A DNA stretch of 64,000 nucleotides, from the NCBI GenBank assembly GCA_963799975.1, contig CAWCZF010000006.1, positions 4,092,001-4,156,000 on the forward strand, in the 5' to 3' direction. This DNA is from Actinoallomurus sp963799975. Lineage in GTDB: Bacteria; Actinomycetota; Actinomycetes; Streptosporangiales; Streptosporangiaceae. A model generated the notes under the pieces. The model was given only the letters and a program-made list of their open reading frames with translations. It did no database searches and was not told the DNA's origin. The position numbers and the translations under genes were made by a program. Shown in pieces: positions 45,901 to 55,427 of this stretch; positions within the stretch are counted from its first letter, which is position 1; every line of letters starts with the position of its first letter.

Positions 45901-48900
45901 GCACCTGCTCGTACTTTGCGTCCGAGTGCTCTCGCAGGAGCCCGAGCGTGGTGCTCGCGACCTCCACCCGGTCCTTGTCGATCATGACGCGCGGCACCGG
46001 CGCGGGCGGGTTCGCCCTGAGGTCGTGGACCAGGGCGCGCGCGAAGTCGTCGGCGCCCTGCCGCTCCCCCGTACGCGCGATCTCGGCGGCCACGAGCAGC
46101 GCGGCCCGGTCGATCGGCGCGAGTTCGCCGCCCGTGGCCTCCTCCTTGGGCGCGTGGCCGCTCAGGTCGCCGACGATCATCCGGGCCTGGTCCATGACCT
46201 CCTTGCGCCGCTTCGGGTCCAGGCGACTCAGCGTCAGCCGCGCGGCGGACACGTCGGTCCGCGACACCGGCCGGCTCGGCTCGGTGCTGGTCGTGGGGCT
46301 GGACTCGGTGGTGGTCCCGGTGCTGGACTCGGCGGCCTGCTTGACGGGCCGTCTGGAGCGGGGGGTCCTGGGCGGGACGCTCGCCGGGGTCTCGGCGGCC
46401 TGCTCCGCCTCGGCCGCCTTCTCCGTCTTGTCCGTCTTGGTGTCAATAGCCGACGGCTCGCTGGTCACCGTCTCGTCGGCGACAGTCTTGTCGGCGACCG
46501 TCTCGTCCAAGGGCGTCGTGTCCTGGACGGTCTTGTCGGCGGTCTCCTTCTCGACCGGCGGCTCGGCCGCCTTCTCTGGCGCCTTCTCTGGGGCCTTCTC
46601 GGCCGACGTCTCCGTATCGGCCGGCTTGTGCTCGGGCGTCGTGGGCTGTTCGAGCAGGGTGACGGTGTCTTTGCCCCGGTTCTGCACGTTCCCCGTGGCC
46701 GAGGTCGACGGGCCGCCCTTCCTGGCGGCGTCGCGCAGACTGTCGAGGGTGACCGGCTGCTTGGGCGCGGTGTCCGGCGGCCTGACCCGGGGCCGGCGTA
46801 CGGTCTCGGGCCCGCGTTCGGCCCGCTCGGCGGTGGACTTCTCGCGTACCTCGTTGCTCAGGCCCGGAATGCCGGCGCCCTTGCCGTCGCCCTCCCCGAG
46901 GGTCTCGCCGGGGCCCTCGAACGGTTCGCGCTCGGCCGGGGGCTCGGTGACCGTCGGCTCGTCGTTGACCGTCATCGCGTCGCCCGCGAAGCCCTTGCCC
47001 GACCGCCGCGTGGGTACCGTCTCGGTCCCGCCGGTTTCACTCCGCGCGCGCCGTGCCGCCGCCCGACGGTGGTCCTTGACGCCGAGCCCGGGGATGCCCG
47101 TGCCCTTGCCGTCGCTCTCGCCCAGCGTCTCGCCCGTGCCCGAGAACGGCTCGAACTCCTTCTGCTCCGCAGCCGTCTTCGTGGCCTCTTCGGCCGGCAG
47201 GTCGGCGAACGTCATCGGGTCGCCGTCGAAGCCCCTGCCGACCCGCTCTGGCGCTACGGTGCGCTCTTTCTGTACCGGCGGCGGCCGGCCCTCCAGCGCG
47301 GCCTTCTTCGCGGCCTCGGCCTTCTCCTCCGCCGCCTTCGCGCGTACCTCGTTGCTCAGGCCGGGGATGCCCGTGCCCATGCCGTCGCCCTCGCCCAGCG
47401 GCTGCCCGACGCCGGAGAACGGCTCGCTCGTCTTCTCCCCGGCGGGCGTCTCGGTGGCGGTGAGCCTCTTCGCCCGTTCCTCGGCCGCCTTGGCGCGCAC
47501 CTCGTTGCTCAGGCCGGAAATGCCCTCGCCCTTGCCGTCGCCCTTGCCGAGCGTCGTGCCCGGCCCGGAGAACGGCGACGGCTTGGCCTTGGTCGACACG
47601 TCGCCGATGGTCACCGGGCCGCGCTCGGCACGCGGCGCCGGGCGGCGCGCCGAGGGCGTCTTGGTGCCCTCCAGCGCCGCCTTCTTCGCGGCCTCGGCCT
47701 TCTCCTCCGCCGCCTTGGCACGTACGTCGTCGCTCAGGCCCGGGATGCCCGCGCCCGTGCCGTCGCCCTCGCCCAGCCGGTGCCCGGTGCCCGAGAACGG
47801 CGTCACCGGCGGCTTCTCGGCCGGCCGCTCGGTGGGCCGATCGTTGATCGTCGCCGGGTCCGCGCCGTAGCCCTTGCCGCGCTGCCGCGGCCGGGACGCG
47901 TCGAGGCCCGGCCGCTCGGTCGCCTTCTCCGTGGCCTTCTCGGGGGCCTTCTCGGGGGCCTTCTCGGTCGACGTCCCGGCGGCCTTCGCGGCTCGCTCGG
48001 CCGCGGACTTCGCGCGTACCTCGTTGCTCAGGCCCGGGATGCCGGTGCCCTTGCCGTCGCCCGCGCCGAGTTCGTGGCCGGGCCCGGAGAACGGGTACCG
48101 GCCGGCCGGGTCGTCCTTGGAGGATTCCGCCCAGGGCAGCGACGCGACGAAGTCGTCGCCCGTGCTCGCGTCCGTGGTGCCCTCGCCGTCCCCGTCGCCC
48201 GCGAGGAACCGCCCGTGCTGCCATGGCGTCGGGTTGACCGCGATGGTGTGGCGCGGGAAGCCCTCGCTGGTGGGCAGGAACTGCAAACTGCGGAACCGCC
48301 CCGGCAGGACGGCCTGCGTGCCCTTCTGTCCGTCGAGGAACACGATCCCCTCGCCGTCGTGCACGACGTTGAAGACGTGGTCGACCTCGCCCGTCCCCAC
48401 GCCGACGAGGACCATGCCGCGCGAGCCCGGCCCGGCCGCGGTCACCGCGTCCACGATCGCCTGGTAGCCCGGCACGTCGACCGGCTCGCCCCTGCCCATG
48501 TTCGCCAGGTGCTCGTACGGTGCGCGTGCCTCCGGCGGCACCTGGAAGTACGGGAGCAGGGCGGGGTCTTCAGTCGGGTCCTTGCGCGCCTCCTCCAGCG
48601 TGAGGTCCGTGCCGATCGCGGCGAGCAGGCAGTTCGTCATGAAGTCGCCGCCCTTGACGACCTGCGGGTTGATCTTGGGCAGCCACGGATAGCGGCTCTT
48701 GATCACGTCGTCGCCGACGCGTGCGTTCGTCCACGGCACGTTGACCGGCCCCGGCATGTTCTCCACCGGCCTCGGCCGGCCTCCGCTGCCGGGGAAGTTC
48801 ATCCACTGGACGCCCTTGCGTCGCCCGTTGCCGATCTGGGCGCGGTCGACCTGCGCCACGACGTCGACGCCCAGCCGGTTCGCGGCCTCCTGCACGGTGT

Positions 48901-51094
48901 TCGCGGGCACCAGGCCGTCGGAGGTCACGATGAGCCGGTCGGCGAACGGCAGGTCCGCCGAGGTCAGGCCGTCCAGGTTCGCCGCGTTCACCACGGCCGC
49001 GCCGTCGGTGACCTCCGCCGGCAGCGCGGTGTGGGAGGAGACCGGAACGCTGCTCGCCGAAGCCGGCGTACGTGCCGCGCCGCGGTTGCGGAACGGGTCG
49101 CGGTCGACGCCCGTAGGCGACGGCGTGGCCGGGCTCTCCTTGCCGCGGGTCTCGCCGGGCGGCCGGATGGACGACCGGTTCTGCGTCGTGGCCGGGTTCT
49201 CACCGGGCCGGCCCGTACGGGTCGCGGGATCTTGACCCGTGCCGGCGGTGGCCTCGGTCTCCTCGCCGCCCGTACGCCCCGATCCACGGACGCTGGACGG
49301 TGTGGTGGGTGTGGCCGACGTGGACCGGCTCTGGTCGCGGAGGGTGCCGTTCGAGTCCTGCCGGCTCGTGCCCTCATTCCCCCGCGAGGTCGGCGTCGTC
49401 GCGGACGGCGTGGACGACGTGGACGACGTGGACGACGTGCCGGAGGACCGGCCGTTGCCGCTGGCCGTGGACCGGCTCGACGGCGTCGCGGACGTGGTGG
49501 TCTCGTCGCTCCTCGTCGTTCCGTTGGTTCCGTTGGTTCCGCGCGAGGTGGCCGACGGGGTGTACCGCGTGTCCTTCGGCGGCACCGCGGGTGCGGTCTC
49601 GGACTCGCTGGAGCGCTTGGACGGCACCGGCGGCGGAGTGGCGGAACGGCTCGCCGACGTCGAGTCCCCGCGCGCGGAGCCGGACCGGCTGACGTCGGTG
49701 CGGCTGGTGTCGGTACGGCCGGTCCCGTTGGACGAGCCGGTCCCGTTGGAGACGGTCCCGTTGGACGAGACGGTCGTGGACGAGCCGTTCGCGGTCGCCG
49801 AGCGCCGCCCCGGCGCAGGCGTCCCGGTTTCCGTGGACGACGTCGAGGAGGACCGGTTGATTAGGGGCGCGGACTCGTCGTCGGTCACGTCGACCGCGTG
49901 TTCGTCGCCGAACGGGTCGCTGACAGTGGACACAGTGGACGCGGTGTCGGAGACCAGGGTCTTCTCGTCGGAGTCGGAGGAGGTCGTCTCGTCGGAGGAG
50001 TCGCCGTCGGACAGCCGCTGGTAGCCCTCGCGTACGGGCTTGGGCGCCGCCAGCATGTGTCCGGCTCCGTGGCCGATCTGGCCGGCGATGCTGCCCGCCA
50101 TGCCCGAGGTGAACGAGAAGGGGTTGAACTGGAAGCCCTGACCGTTGGCCGCCATGACGACGCCTTCGGTGATGGCTTCGTGCAGTCCCTCTTCGGCCAT
50201 CTCGATGATGGCGGGGACGCCGATCCCCACGAGCCGCAGCCGCAGGGGCTTGTCGGCGGCCTTGATCATGCCCTCGGTGATGTTCTTGGCGACCGTGGAG
50301 ACGGGCTCCTTCTCCAGGTCGTGTACGGCGCCGTTGACCGCGCGCACGACGACGGGCTGAATCGTCGTCACGCTGATGTCGCGGCTCAGTACCTTCGACA
50401 GCACCTTGGTGAGCTTGGTGGACACGAAGTGGCTGATGGCCGAGAACGGGAGTGACAGCAGGCCGCCGACCGCGCCGACCTCGACCGCGCTGATCGTCGC
50501 CTGCACGTCCCAGCTCGTACGCGTGTGCTTGGCGAACTGGATGGCCTGGGTCAGCACGTCCAGGGCGAGCTGGAAGGCGATCCCGAAGAGCTCGGCGAGG
50601 GCGAACTGCAGGATCAGCCGCCCCCACCAGCTCTGCAGCAGGAACCTGACGATGGCCATCCGGGCCGCGAGCCAGGTCATGCTGGCCCCGTCGGTCCAGA
50701 AGGCCATCGCGATCGCCCAGGCGATCTGGGCGATCAGGAGGATGAGCTCCTCGATCGAGATGATCTTGACGTACTCCACCTGCGTGGCCGCGTCGAGCAG
50801 GAACTTCTTGAGCTGCTGGAACTGCTCGGCCGCCTGCGGGATGTAGTAGGGCGGCTCCGACGCATAGGGCGCCATCATGTCGGCGAACCTGATCGCCGAC
50901 TTTCCGGTGAAGTTCGCCCTGATGTTCTGCACCACCTGGATCAGAAACGGGCGCAGTTCGTTCTGCAGGCGATCGCTGGTGGTCCCCCAGGCGTTGCCGA
51001 CCTCACGCAGCGCGTCCTCGTTCGCGGTCGGCCACTTCTCGCCGGTCAGGACGAGGAACAGTCCCTGTACGCCCTCGGGCACCTCGATCGCCAT
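33991..51094 (-). CDS. Giant type VII-associated polymorphic effector with deamidase, OTU and ADP-ribosyltransferase domains
   Basis: About 5,700 codons. The frame is open from ATG 51094 to about 41715 and again from about 38950 to the stop at 33991; between these it is broken many times. Order: WXG100-like helical N-terminus with hydrophobic segments (to about 50020); Ser/Thr-rich linker; papain-like Tox-PL domain; six GxGIPGLSNEVRAK repeats; helical and acidic regions; a long beta-rich region (about 44400-41800); helical repeats; coiled coil (38100-38300); two copies of a 150-residue module; OTU protease domain; pertussis-like ART at the end. The start lies 4 bases after the stop of the 112-residue WXG-like gene, so translation is coupled. 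No immunity gene is evident. Export by the adjacent EccBCD machinery is inferred. Confidence 0.8.
34030..34440 (-). other. C-terminal pertussis/enterotoxin-type ADP-ribosyltransferase domain
   Basis: Within the giant gene. LRVAGQRPPAEVFRQGLRPR holds the NAD-binding Arg region, SGYVSASRG matches the Ser-Thr-Ser strand, and VPGQEIVFPGGIHVRF holds the catalytic Glu region. WVYEVALPGGIDVAATL between them fits the family. Substitution of STS by VSAS is within the range seen in these toxins. The target protein or nucleic acid is unknown. Confidence 0.75.
35660..36170 (-). other. OTU-type cysteine protease domain
   Basis: Within the giant gene. MDNNCFYHSLIAIAGRY holds the Asp and catalytic Cys of the OTU family (Cys codon near 36088). 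TMDVWANEAGDLVAHLAASE matches the conserved Trp-Ala segment, and FIRTPGHFRG supplies the His. OTU enzymes cleave ubiquitin-type isopeptide bonds in eukaryotes; in bacteria they are effectors or self-processing modules. Confidence 0.75.
36270..37455 (-). repeat. Two copies of a 150-residue module in the giant protein
   Basis: Copy 1 (about 37455-36990) runs from DPHVYEHVNGRHG through GWRRLGPLSDYTALHWL and LPPGTWLWFTG to HTIVIGRAP. Copy 2 (about 36745-36270) runs from DPHLYVNDDGSYR through GWTHLGAISAYAPVAWL and LPPGTMIYFTG to HTFVIARPK. A Gly/Arg/Ser-rich linker separates them. The module looks like a carbohydrate- or protein-binding fold; I cannot name it. Confidence 0.75.
38950..41720 (-). other. 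Frame-disrupted segment of the giant gene
   Basis: The protein continues through this stretch, but the correct frame changes every 100-450 bp, for example near 41710, 41615, 41440, 40978, 40842, 40700, 40515, 40390 and several times down to 39300 and 38955. The pieces fit together: KAKLAGEIDLNRHWQHN, IQLDFNRVYSYETVVYFD, LARILTRWQNEVPRL (as VARILTRWQNEVPRL), VAQTLMRWQAEVPTL, YEHMEMPEYLTRTDPNG, IWDGKGRRIGKMQGGVDA, VHDFKPDTGLENYGHGYI. Flanking parts of the gene are intact. Confidence 0.8.
46830..48100 (-). repeat. Six PFSG-GIPGLSNEVRAK repeats in the giant protein
   Basis: Six units of 60-90 residues share a core such as PFSGPGHELGAGDGKGTGIP followed by GLSNEVRAKSA. Between cores lie Lys/Ala/Glu-rich helices and short ITINDEP-like elements (TINDRP, TFADLP, TVNDEP). 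They follow the papain-like domain directly and may be flexible spacers. Confidence 0.85.
48260..48700 (-). other. Papain-fold toxin domain (Tox-PL, glutamine deamidase type)
   Basis: Within the giant gene. GGDFMTNCLLAAIGTDLTLE holds the catalytic Cys (codon at 48629-48631), GEVDHVFNVVHDGEG holds the His (48377-48379), and IVFLDGQKG holds the Asp (48332-48334). This C-H-D arrangement with DGQ matches the papain-like toxin family in which members deamidate glutamines of host proteins. The domain is internal, not C-terminal, which is unusual. Confidence 0.82.
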
Positions 51095-51098
51095 GGGA

Positions 51099-51437
51099 TC
51101 AGTGCCTGTGCACCGTCGGGGTGCTCGCCTCGTCGGTCGCCGTGGCGTTCACGCCGCCGAACAGGCCGCCCAGACTGAGCGTCTTCGAGCCGTGTGCGTC
51201 CACGAGGTCCTTCAGGTCCCGCAGGAAGTCCAGGCTCGCGTCCGCGCTCGGGTAGTAGTTGACCTCGAAGGACTTGCCGATGTCACCGTTGCCGCCCAGG
51301 GTGTGGCCGTACTTGTCGGTGAGCCGGAACAGGTCGCCGTAGATGCTCGACGCGGTGGTGGCCAGGTCCTTGATGCGGACGCCGCCGCGTTCGAGCTCCT
51401 CGATGTCGACCGAGAACGTACCGGGGTCATCAGACAT
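51099..51437 (-). CDS. WXG100-like protein, 112 residues
   Basis: 112 residues from ATG 51437, overlapping the YbaB-like stop by 8 bp. A first helix (VDIEELERGGVRIKDLATTA), a central stretch with GHTLGGNG in the place of the W-x-G turn, and a second helix (DASLDFLRDLKDLVDAHGSK). The tail is Thr/His-rich. The size and two-helix plan suit type VII substrates or effector chaperones. It precedes the giant effector by 4 bases, so it probably pairs with the WXG100-like N-terminus of that effector for export (inference). Confidence 0.78.
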   Translation of the reverse strand: MSDDPGTFSVDIEELERGGVRIKDLATTASSIYGDLFRLTDKYGHTLGGNGDIGKSFEVNYYPSADASLDFLRDLKDLVDAHGSKTLSLGGLFGGVNATATDEASTPTVHRH

Positions 51438-51861
51438 GGTCGTTCGCTCCTTCTCCTGTCGTCTGCGCGGCGGCCGGTGCGGTGGCCCTCGCCGCCGCCA
51501 CCGCCGCGTCGAACATCGCCTCGATGTCGAAGTCGTCGCCGGTCGGCATGCCGAGCCCGTCGGGCAGCAGCCCGGACAGTGCGTCGGCCGAGGCGCGCGA
51601 GGCGTCCTCCTGTGCCGCGCGCACCGTCTCGACGATGCGCGAGGTCAGCTCCGCCGGGGCGAGCTGCCGGTAGCGTGCGCCGGCCAGCTTCAGGTCGACG
51701 AGCCGGCCCTGGCTGTCGACCGTGGCGGTGACCATCCGGTCCTTCGACGTGGCGGAGCCGGTCAGGCTCGCCATGTGTGCGGAAGCCGCCTGGATGCGGG
51801 CCTGTTCGGCACGCAGATCCGCGATGGCGTGCTCCAGGTCGTACTCCGGGGGGTTCGGCAT
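51430..51861 (-). CDS. YbaB/EbfC family protein
   Basis: 143 residues from ATG 51861 with a strong GGAGGAAGG site. A first helix (AIADLRAEQARIQAASAHMA) is followed by the YbaB core (DRMVTATVDSQGRLVDLKLA) and a second helix (LTSRIVETVRAAQEDASRAS). YbaB proteins are small dimeric nucleoid-associated proteins; in actinobacteria this subfamily is found inside ESX loci, where its role is not established. It is coupled to the 112-residue WXG-like gene by an overlap. Confidence 0.85.
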   Translation of the reverse strand: MPNPPEYDLEHAIADLRAEQARIQAASAHMASLTGSATSKDRMVTATVDSQGRLVDLKLAGARYRQLAPAELTSRIVETVRAAQEDASRASADALSGLLPDGLGMPTGDDFDIEAMFDAAVAAARATAPAAAQTTGEGANDHV

Positions 51862-51900
51862 CCTTCCTCCTTCGTGTGCTGTTGGTTACCGCGCCGGCCG

Positions 51901-54210
51901 CTACGCGCTGCCGGTCGCCTCCTCGCCCGTGGCCGTGGCCTCGCGCTCGGTCTCCTGCTCGGGGCGGGGACGCCGCGGCGTGTCGGCACGCCGCTGCCGT
52001 CGGGCGGGCCCGGCGAGCGGGACCTCCTCCAGCTCGAACTCCTCTTCGTCCAGCCGGCCGATCACTCCGGAGCCGACGTCGACCCGGGTGCCCCAGATCT
52101 CCTCGTCCTCCGACAGCCAGGTCTGCCGCTCACGCTCCTGCGGCTTCTCGCCGCCCGCGCCCGCGCCGCCGCCCATCATCGGCGGGAAGAACGGCACGCC
52201 GCCGCTGCCGTCGCCGCCGCCCGATGAGCCGGGAGCGCCGGCCGCGCCGGGGCTACCGCCGCTGAGCTGCGACGGCAACCCGGTCAGGCCGCCGCCCGCA
52301 CCGCCGCCGAGCCCGACTCCGCCGCCGGCGCCGCCCAGCCCACCACCGAGACCGCCGCCGAGACCGCCCAGGCCGCCGTTCGCGCCACCAGCGCCGCCGA
52401 GGCCGTCGCCGATGCTGTTGCCGAGACCGTTCGAGCCGCCCAGCCCGCCGTTCGCGCCGCCCAGCCCGCCCGGTCCGCTGCCCAGACCACCCCCGGAGCC
52501 GAAGCCCTTGCCGGGATCGGAGCCGAAGCCGCCGAGGCCGTTACCGCCGGCACTGCCGCCCGCGCCGGCTCCGACGCCGCCGTCGCCGATCTCGTGCAGG
52601 CCGCCCGTGCCTCCCGCACCGCCGCCCGGCGGTAGGTTCGTGCCCGATTTGCCCGAGCCGGGAGAGAGCCGCGAGCCGCCGAGACCGTCGCCGCCCGCGC
52701 TTCCGCCGGGAGGCTTCACGATTCCGTTGCCGCCGCCGGGCTCGTCGAACGCGCCGCCGCCGCCCGGTCCGACCGAGCCGCCGCCGCCCGTACCCTCCCC
52801 GCCGGCGCCGCCACCAGGAGGCACCAGGCCCGGGAGGAACGCGCCGCCGCCGCCGTCCGCGGGGATTCCCCCGCCACCGCCGCCCGGGCCGTTCAGGCCG
52901 AGGTCGTTCGCACCGCCGTCCGCGGGGTTCCCGCCGCCGGGACCGTTCAGGCCGAGATCGCCCGACCCGCCGCCGCCCGGGGGCGGAATGTTCGCGCCGC
53001 CGCCACCGTCCGGAGGCGGGATGTCGCCGCCGCCGCTGCCGTCGGGCGGGGGGATGTTCGCGCCGCCGCCACCGTCGGGGGGCGGGATGTTCCCGCCGCC
53101 ACCGCCGTCGGGCGGGGGGATGTTCCCGCCGCCGCCACCGTCGGGCGGGGGGATGTTCCCGCCGCCGCCACCGTCCGGAGGCGGAGGGAGGTTGCCGTCG
53201 CCGCCGCCGTCCGGCGGTCCGTTGCCGTCGGCCGGGTCGGGGCGCGGCGGGGTCTCCGTGGGCGGCGCGGTGATCTCGATCATCGCGCTGGTCGCCAGCA
53301 CGTACTTGGGCGCGAGGCTCCCGATCGCGGTCTGTGCCGGGGTGTCGAGCTGCGCCTTCAGCAGGTCGACCGTGGTCTTGCCGATCTCGTCGCTGATCTT
53401 CTGCCAGCCGGCCGCGCTCGTGAGGTCGCCCTTCGGGTAGGCCGCGAGCGTGGTGCGGATGAACGCCTTGCCGGCGTCGACGTCGCTGTTGAACGCGTTG
53501 AGCTTGTAGTTGGAGGTGCCGAGCTGGAGGCCGCTGTCGTCGATGTAGCGGGCGACGTCGTTGATCGCGCCGACGATCGCGTTGTTGATCCAGTCCCGGA
53601 TGTTCAGGATGATCGCGGTGTTCCAGTTGGTCGACATGGTGGAGTTGAAGTTGCCGAGCTCCACCGCGGCGTCGTTGACGACGTCGGAGATCTTCCGGCC
53701 GTGCCTGGTGGTGACCTGCTCGTACGTGTCGGTGAGCCCGTCACCGTTCACCTTGAGCCGCCAGTGGATGAGGAATGCCGCCTTGCCGCGGAAGGAGGAG
53801 TCGTCGGAGTCCAGCCTGTTCGCCCAGGAGTTCATCCCGCCCGCGACGGCCTGGCTCCACGTGCCGAAGTCGTCGATCGCCCCCGCCAGGTCCACCAGAG
53901 ACTGGTGGTCCATGCTGCCGCGCTTGCCGCGTGAGACGTCGGTCATCATCTCGTCGATGGTGTTGACCGCCGTCGCCCACGCGGAGACCGCGTCATTGTT
54001 GATGTTGGCGCCGTAGAAGTACTCACCCCACGCGTGGTAGGTGATGTTGTCCTTCTCGCTGGGGCTGGGATTGGCGGTGAACCAGGTCGCCTTGGCCGGA
54101 CCGTGGAGGTCGGCGCCCTCGCCGGTGAGCGCCTTGAGTGCCTGCTCGAACGTCCACTCGCTCCAGTTGTCGGTGTCGGGAATGCTCAGGCCGCCGGAAT
54201 CCTCCGCCAC
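51901..54210 (-). CDS. Large helical type VII locus protein with Gly/Pro-rich repeat tail
   Basis: 769 residues. Residues 1-340 are helical and hydrophilic, starting DTDNWSEWTFEQALKALTGE, with WATAVNTIDEMMTDVSRGK, WSQAVAGGMNSWANRL and NWNTAIILNIRDWINNAIVG; this resembles large WXG100/ESX-substrate domains. Residues about 345-680 are extremely Gly/Pro/Asp-rich, beginning with seven 11-residue repeats of the NIPPPDGGGGG kind. The last 80 residues form an acidic domain (RERQTWLSEDEEIWGTRVDV) like the end of mycobacterial EspB/PPE-type substrates. No signal peptide. It may be an extracellular part or cargo of this secretion system. Confidence 0.8.
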   Translation of the reverse strand: MAEDSGGLSIPDTDNWSEWTFEQALKALTGEGADLHGPAKATWFTANPSPSEKDNITYHAWGEYFYGANINNDAVSAWATAVNTIDEMMTDVSRGKRGSMDHQSLVDLAGAIDDFGTWSQAVAGGMNSWANRLDSDDSSFRGKAAFLIHWRLKVNGDGLTDTYEQVTTRHGRKISDVVNDAAVELGNFNSTMSTNWNTAIILNIRDWINNAIVGAINDVARYIDDSGLQLGTSNYKLNAFNSDVDAGKAFIRTTLAAYPKGDLTSAAGWQKISDEIGKTTVDLLKAQLDTPAQTAIGSLAPKYVLATSAMIEITAPPTETPPRPDPADGNGPPDGGGDGNLPPPPDGGGGGNIPPPDGGGGGNIPPPDGGGGGNIPPPDGGGGANIPPPDGSGGGDIPPPDGGGGANIPPPGGGGSGDLGLNGPGGGNPADGGANDLGLNGPGGGGGGIPADGGGGAFLPGLVPPGGGAGGEGTGGGGSVGPGGGGAFDEPGGGNGIVKPPGGSAGGDGLGGSRLSPGSGKSGTNLPPGGGAGGTGGLHEIGDGGVGAGAGGSAGGNGLGGFGSDPGKGFGSGGGLGSGPGGLGGANGGLGGSNGLGNSIGDGLGGAGGANGGLGGLGGGLGGGLGGAGGGVGLGGGAGGGLTGLPSQLSGGSPGAAGAPGSSGGGDGSGGVPFFPPMMGGGAGAGGEKPQERERQTWLSEDEEIWGTRVDVGSGVIGRLDEEEFELEEVPLAGPARRQRRADTPRRPRPEQETEREATATGEEATGSA
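52977..53193 (-). repeat. 33-bp tandem repeat coding NIPPPDGGGGG
   Basis: About seven copies of an 11-residue unit inside the 769-residue gene. Variants include ANIPPPDGSGG and DIPPPDGGGGA. The repeat number could vary between strains. Confidence 0.9.
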
Positions 54211-54251
54211 GGCTCCTCCTCCGGGCTCACTGTCAGGTCGTCACGGATGGG

Positions 54252-54641
54252 TCAGTGCGCGCCGCCACCGGCGACGTCGGGATGGTTCTGGTCGAACTTC
54301 GAGGCGTCGTAGGTGGTCAGGTCGTTGGTCTCGTCGAAGACGTCCTCGGCGTTCTTGAGCGCCGTGAAGAAGGTGCGTACGTCGGTCTCGACGGTGGTGT
54401 AGCGGGTGTGCACCGAGGAGCCGAACGTGCCCGCCTGGGTCACGAAGCTCTTCGCCACCGGCCAGTCCTGCGAGCCCGGGTGGAACCGCGTGCTCAGGGT
54501 GGTGTCGAGCTTCAGGTCCGCGGACGGGCCGAGCGCCCTCGGCGTCCGGTTGATGACGTCGTCGACGTTCGTCAGATAGGTGATCAGCTGGTCATAGTGC
54601 GCCTTGTCGAATGACGTGATGCGGCCGCTGTTGTCAACCAC
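54252..54641 (-). CDS. 129-residue helical type VII locus protein
   Basis: Starts at GTG 54641, where AGAGGA lies 5 bases upstream; a longer frame to 54713 adds Pro/Glu-rich residues unlike the rest. Helices include SFDKAHYDQLITYLTNVDDV, AKSFVTQAGTFGSSVHTRYT and TDVRTFFTALKNAEDVFDE. It has no W-x-G motif, but its size, helical plan and place between WXG100 genes and the 769-residue protein suggest an ESX-type partner protein. I do not recognise the family. Confidence 0.78.
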   Translation of the reverse strand: MVDNSGRITSFDKAHYDQLITYLTNVDDVINRTPRALGPSADLKLDTTLSTRFHPGSQDWPVAKSFVTQAGTFGSSVHTRYTTVETDVRTFFTALKNAEDVFDETNDLTTYDASKFDQNHPDVAGGGAH

Positions 54642-54739
54642 GGGTTCCTCTTCTCGTTCGTTGCCTACGGGTTCCGGTGCCGGATCCGGCGAGCGCCACG
54701 CCGGCTCCGGCACCGGCGAACATCAGGCGTGCGTGCTGG

Positions 54740-55030
54740 TCAGGCCATCACCCGTGCGCCCTGGTCGTCGCCGCCCTGGAACGTCTCAGCGACGTTGATC
54801 GAGGACTGGGTGTGCGAGTTGAGCTGCATCTTCATCTCGGCGTACGACCGGTTCCACGTGTTCTGCTGCTCTTCCCAGAGCGGCGTGGCCTTGCCCTGGC
54901 TGGCCTGGCTGATGCGGGTCAGCGTGGCGTTGAGGTCCTCCATGATCGTGTCCATCCGCACGACCTGGGCGACCAGGCCCATGTTCACGTCGCCGTAGTT
55001 GCCGTGGTTCACCGAGAACTGATCTGCCAT
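54740..55030 (-). CDS. WXG100 family protein (EsxA/EsxB-like)
   Basis: 96 residues, the standard WXG100 length. The first helix (NMGLVAQVVRMDTIMEDLNA) and the second (WNRSYAEMKMQLNSHTQSSI) are joined by ATPLWEEQQNTW, where the family Trp lies; the Gly of W-x-G is replaced. YAEMK fits the YxxxD/E export signal (Y-A-E-M-K, weak). It follows the 105-residue partner by 30 bp, the usual EsxA/EsxB tandem, and the two probably form a heterodimer exported by EccC. Confidence 0.85.
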   Translation of the reverse strand: MADQFSVNHGNYGDVNMGLVAQVVRMDTIMEDLNATLTRISQASQGKATPLWEEQQNTWNRSYAEMKMQLNSHTQSSINVAETFQGGDDQGARVMA

Positions 55031-55060
55031 CGCGTTGTCTCCTTGTTGAGAAGCCGGGTC

Positions 55061-55378
55061 CTACTTGGCCTGGCCGGTCGTGGTGATGCCGGTGTTGATG
55101 TTGACCTGGCGGAGCGCGGTCGCCTTGGTGTTCAGGTCGGTGAGGTTGTTCACGCAGTTGTTGAAGTCGGTGGTCCAGGTGGCCAGGTGGGTCGAGAGGA
55201 TCGCGCCGGAGTCGGACCGGTTGGCGTCGGTGAGCGCGTCGGTGTGCGCCTGCACCGTGTTGTTCACGGTGTTCATCTCGTTGATGGCGTCCTGCGTCTT
55301 GGTGATGATCTGCTGCAGGTCCGCGTCGCTGAAGTGGTAGGTCGACGGGTCGAAGTTGCCGTACTGGCCAGTGGCCAT
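55061..55378 (-). CDS. WXG100-like protein, EsxB-type partner
   Basis: 105 residues from ATG 55378; the frame upstream is unrelated to the family. Starts TGQYGNFDPSTYHFSDADLQ, then a helix (IITKTQDAINEMNTVNNTVQ), a central SDSGAILSTHLATWTTDF with the Trp near the turn, and a second helix (NNCVNNLTDLNTKATALRQV). Together with the next gene downstream it forms a tandem typical of ESX substrate pairs. It follows the EccB gene by 50 bp. Confidence 0.85.
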   Translation of the reverse strand: MATGQYGNFDPSTYHFSDADLQQIITKTQDAINEMNTVNNTVQAHTDALTDANRSDSGAILSTHLATWTTDFNNCVNNLTDLNTKATALRQVNINTGITTTGQAK

Positions 55379-55427
55379 GTTCTTCTCCTGGTGATCGAAG
55401 GTGGAGTGGAGGTGGGACGGGCATCGG

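Noticed and set aside
44753..49864. Rightward ORF of 1703 residues
   Set aside because: Antisense shadow of the giant effector; the leftward frame carries clear catalytic motifs.
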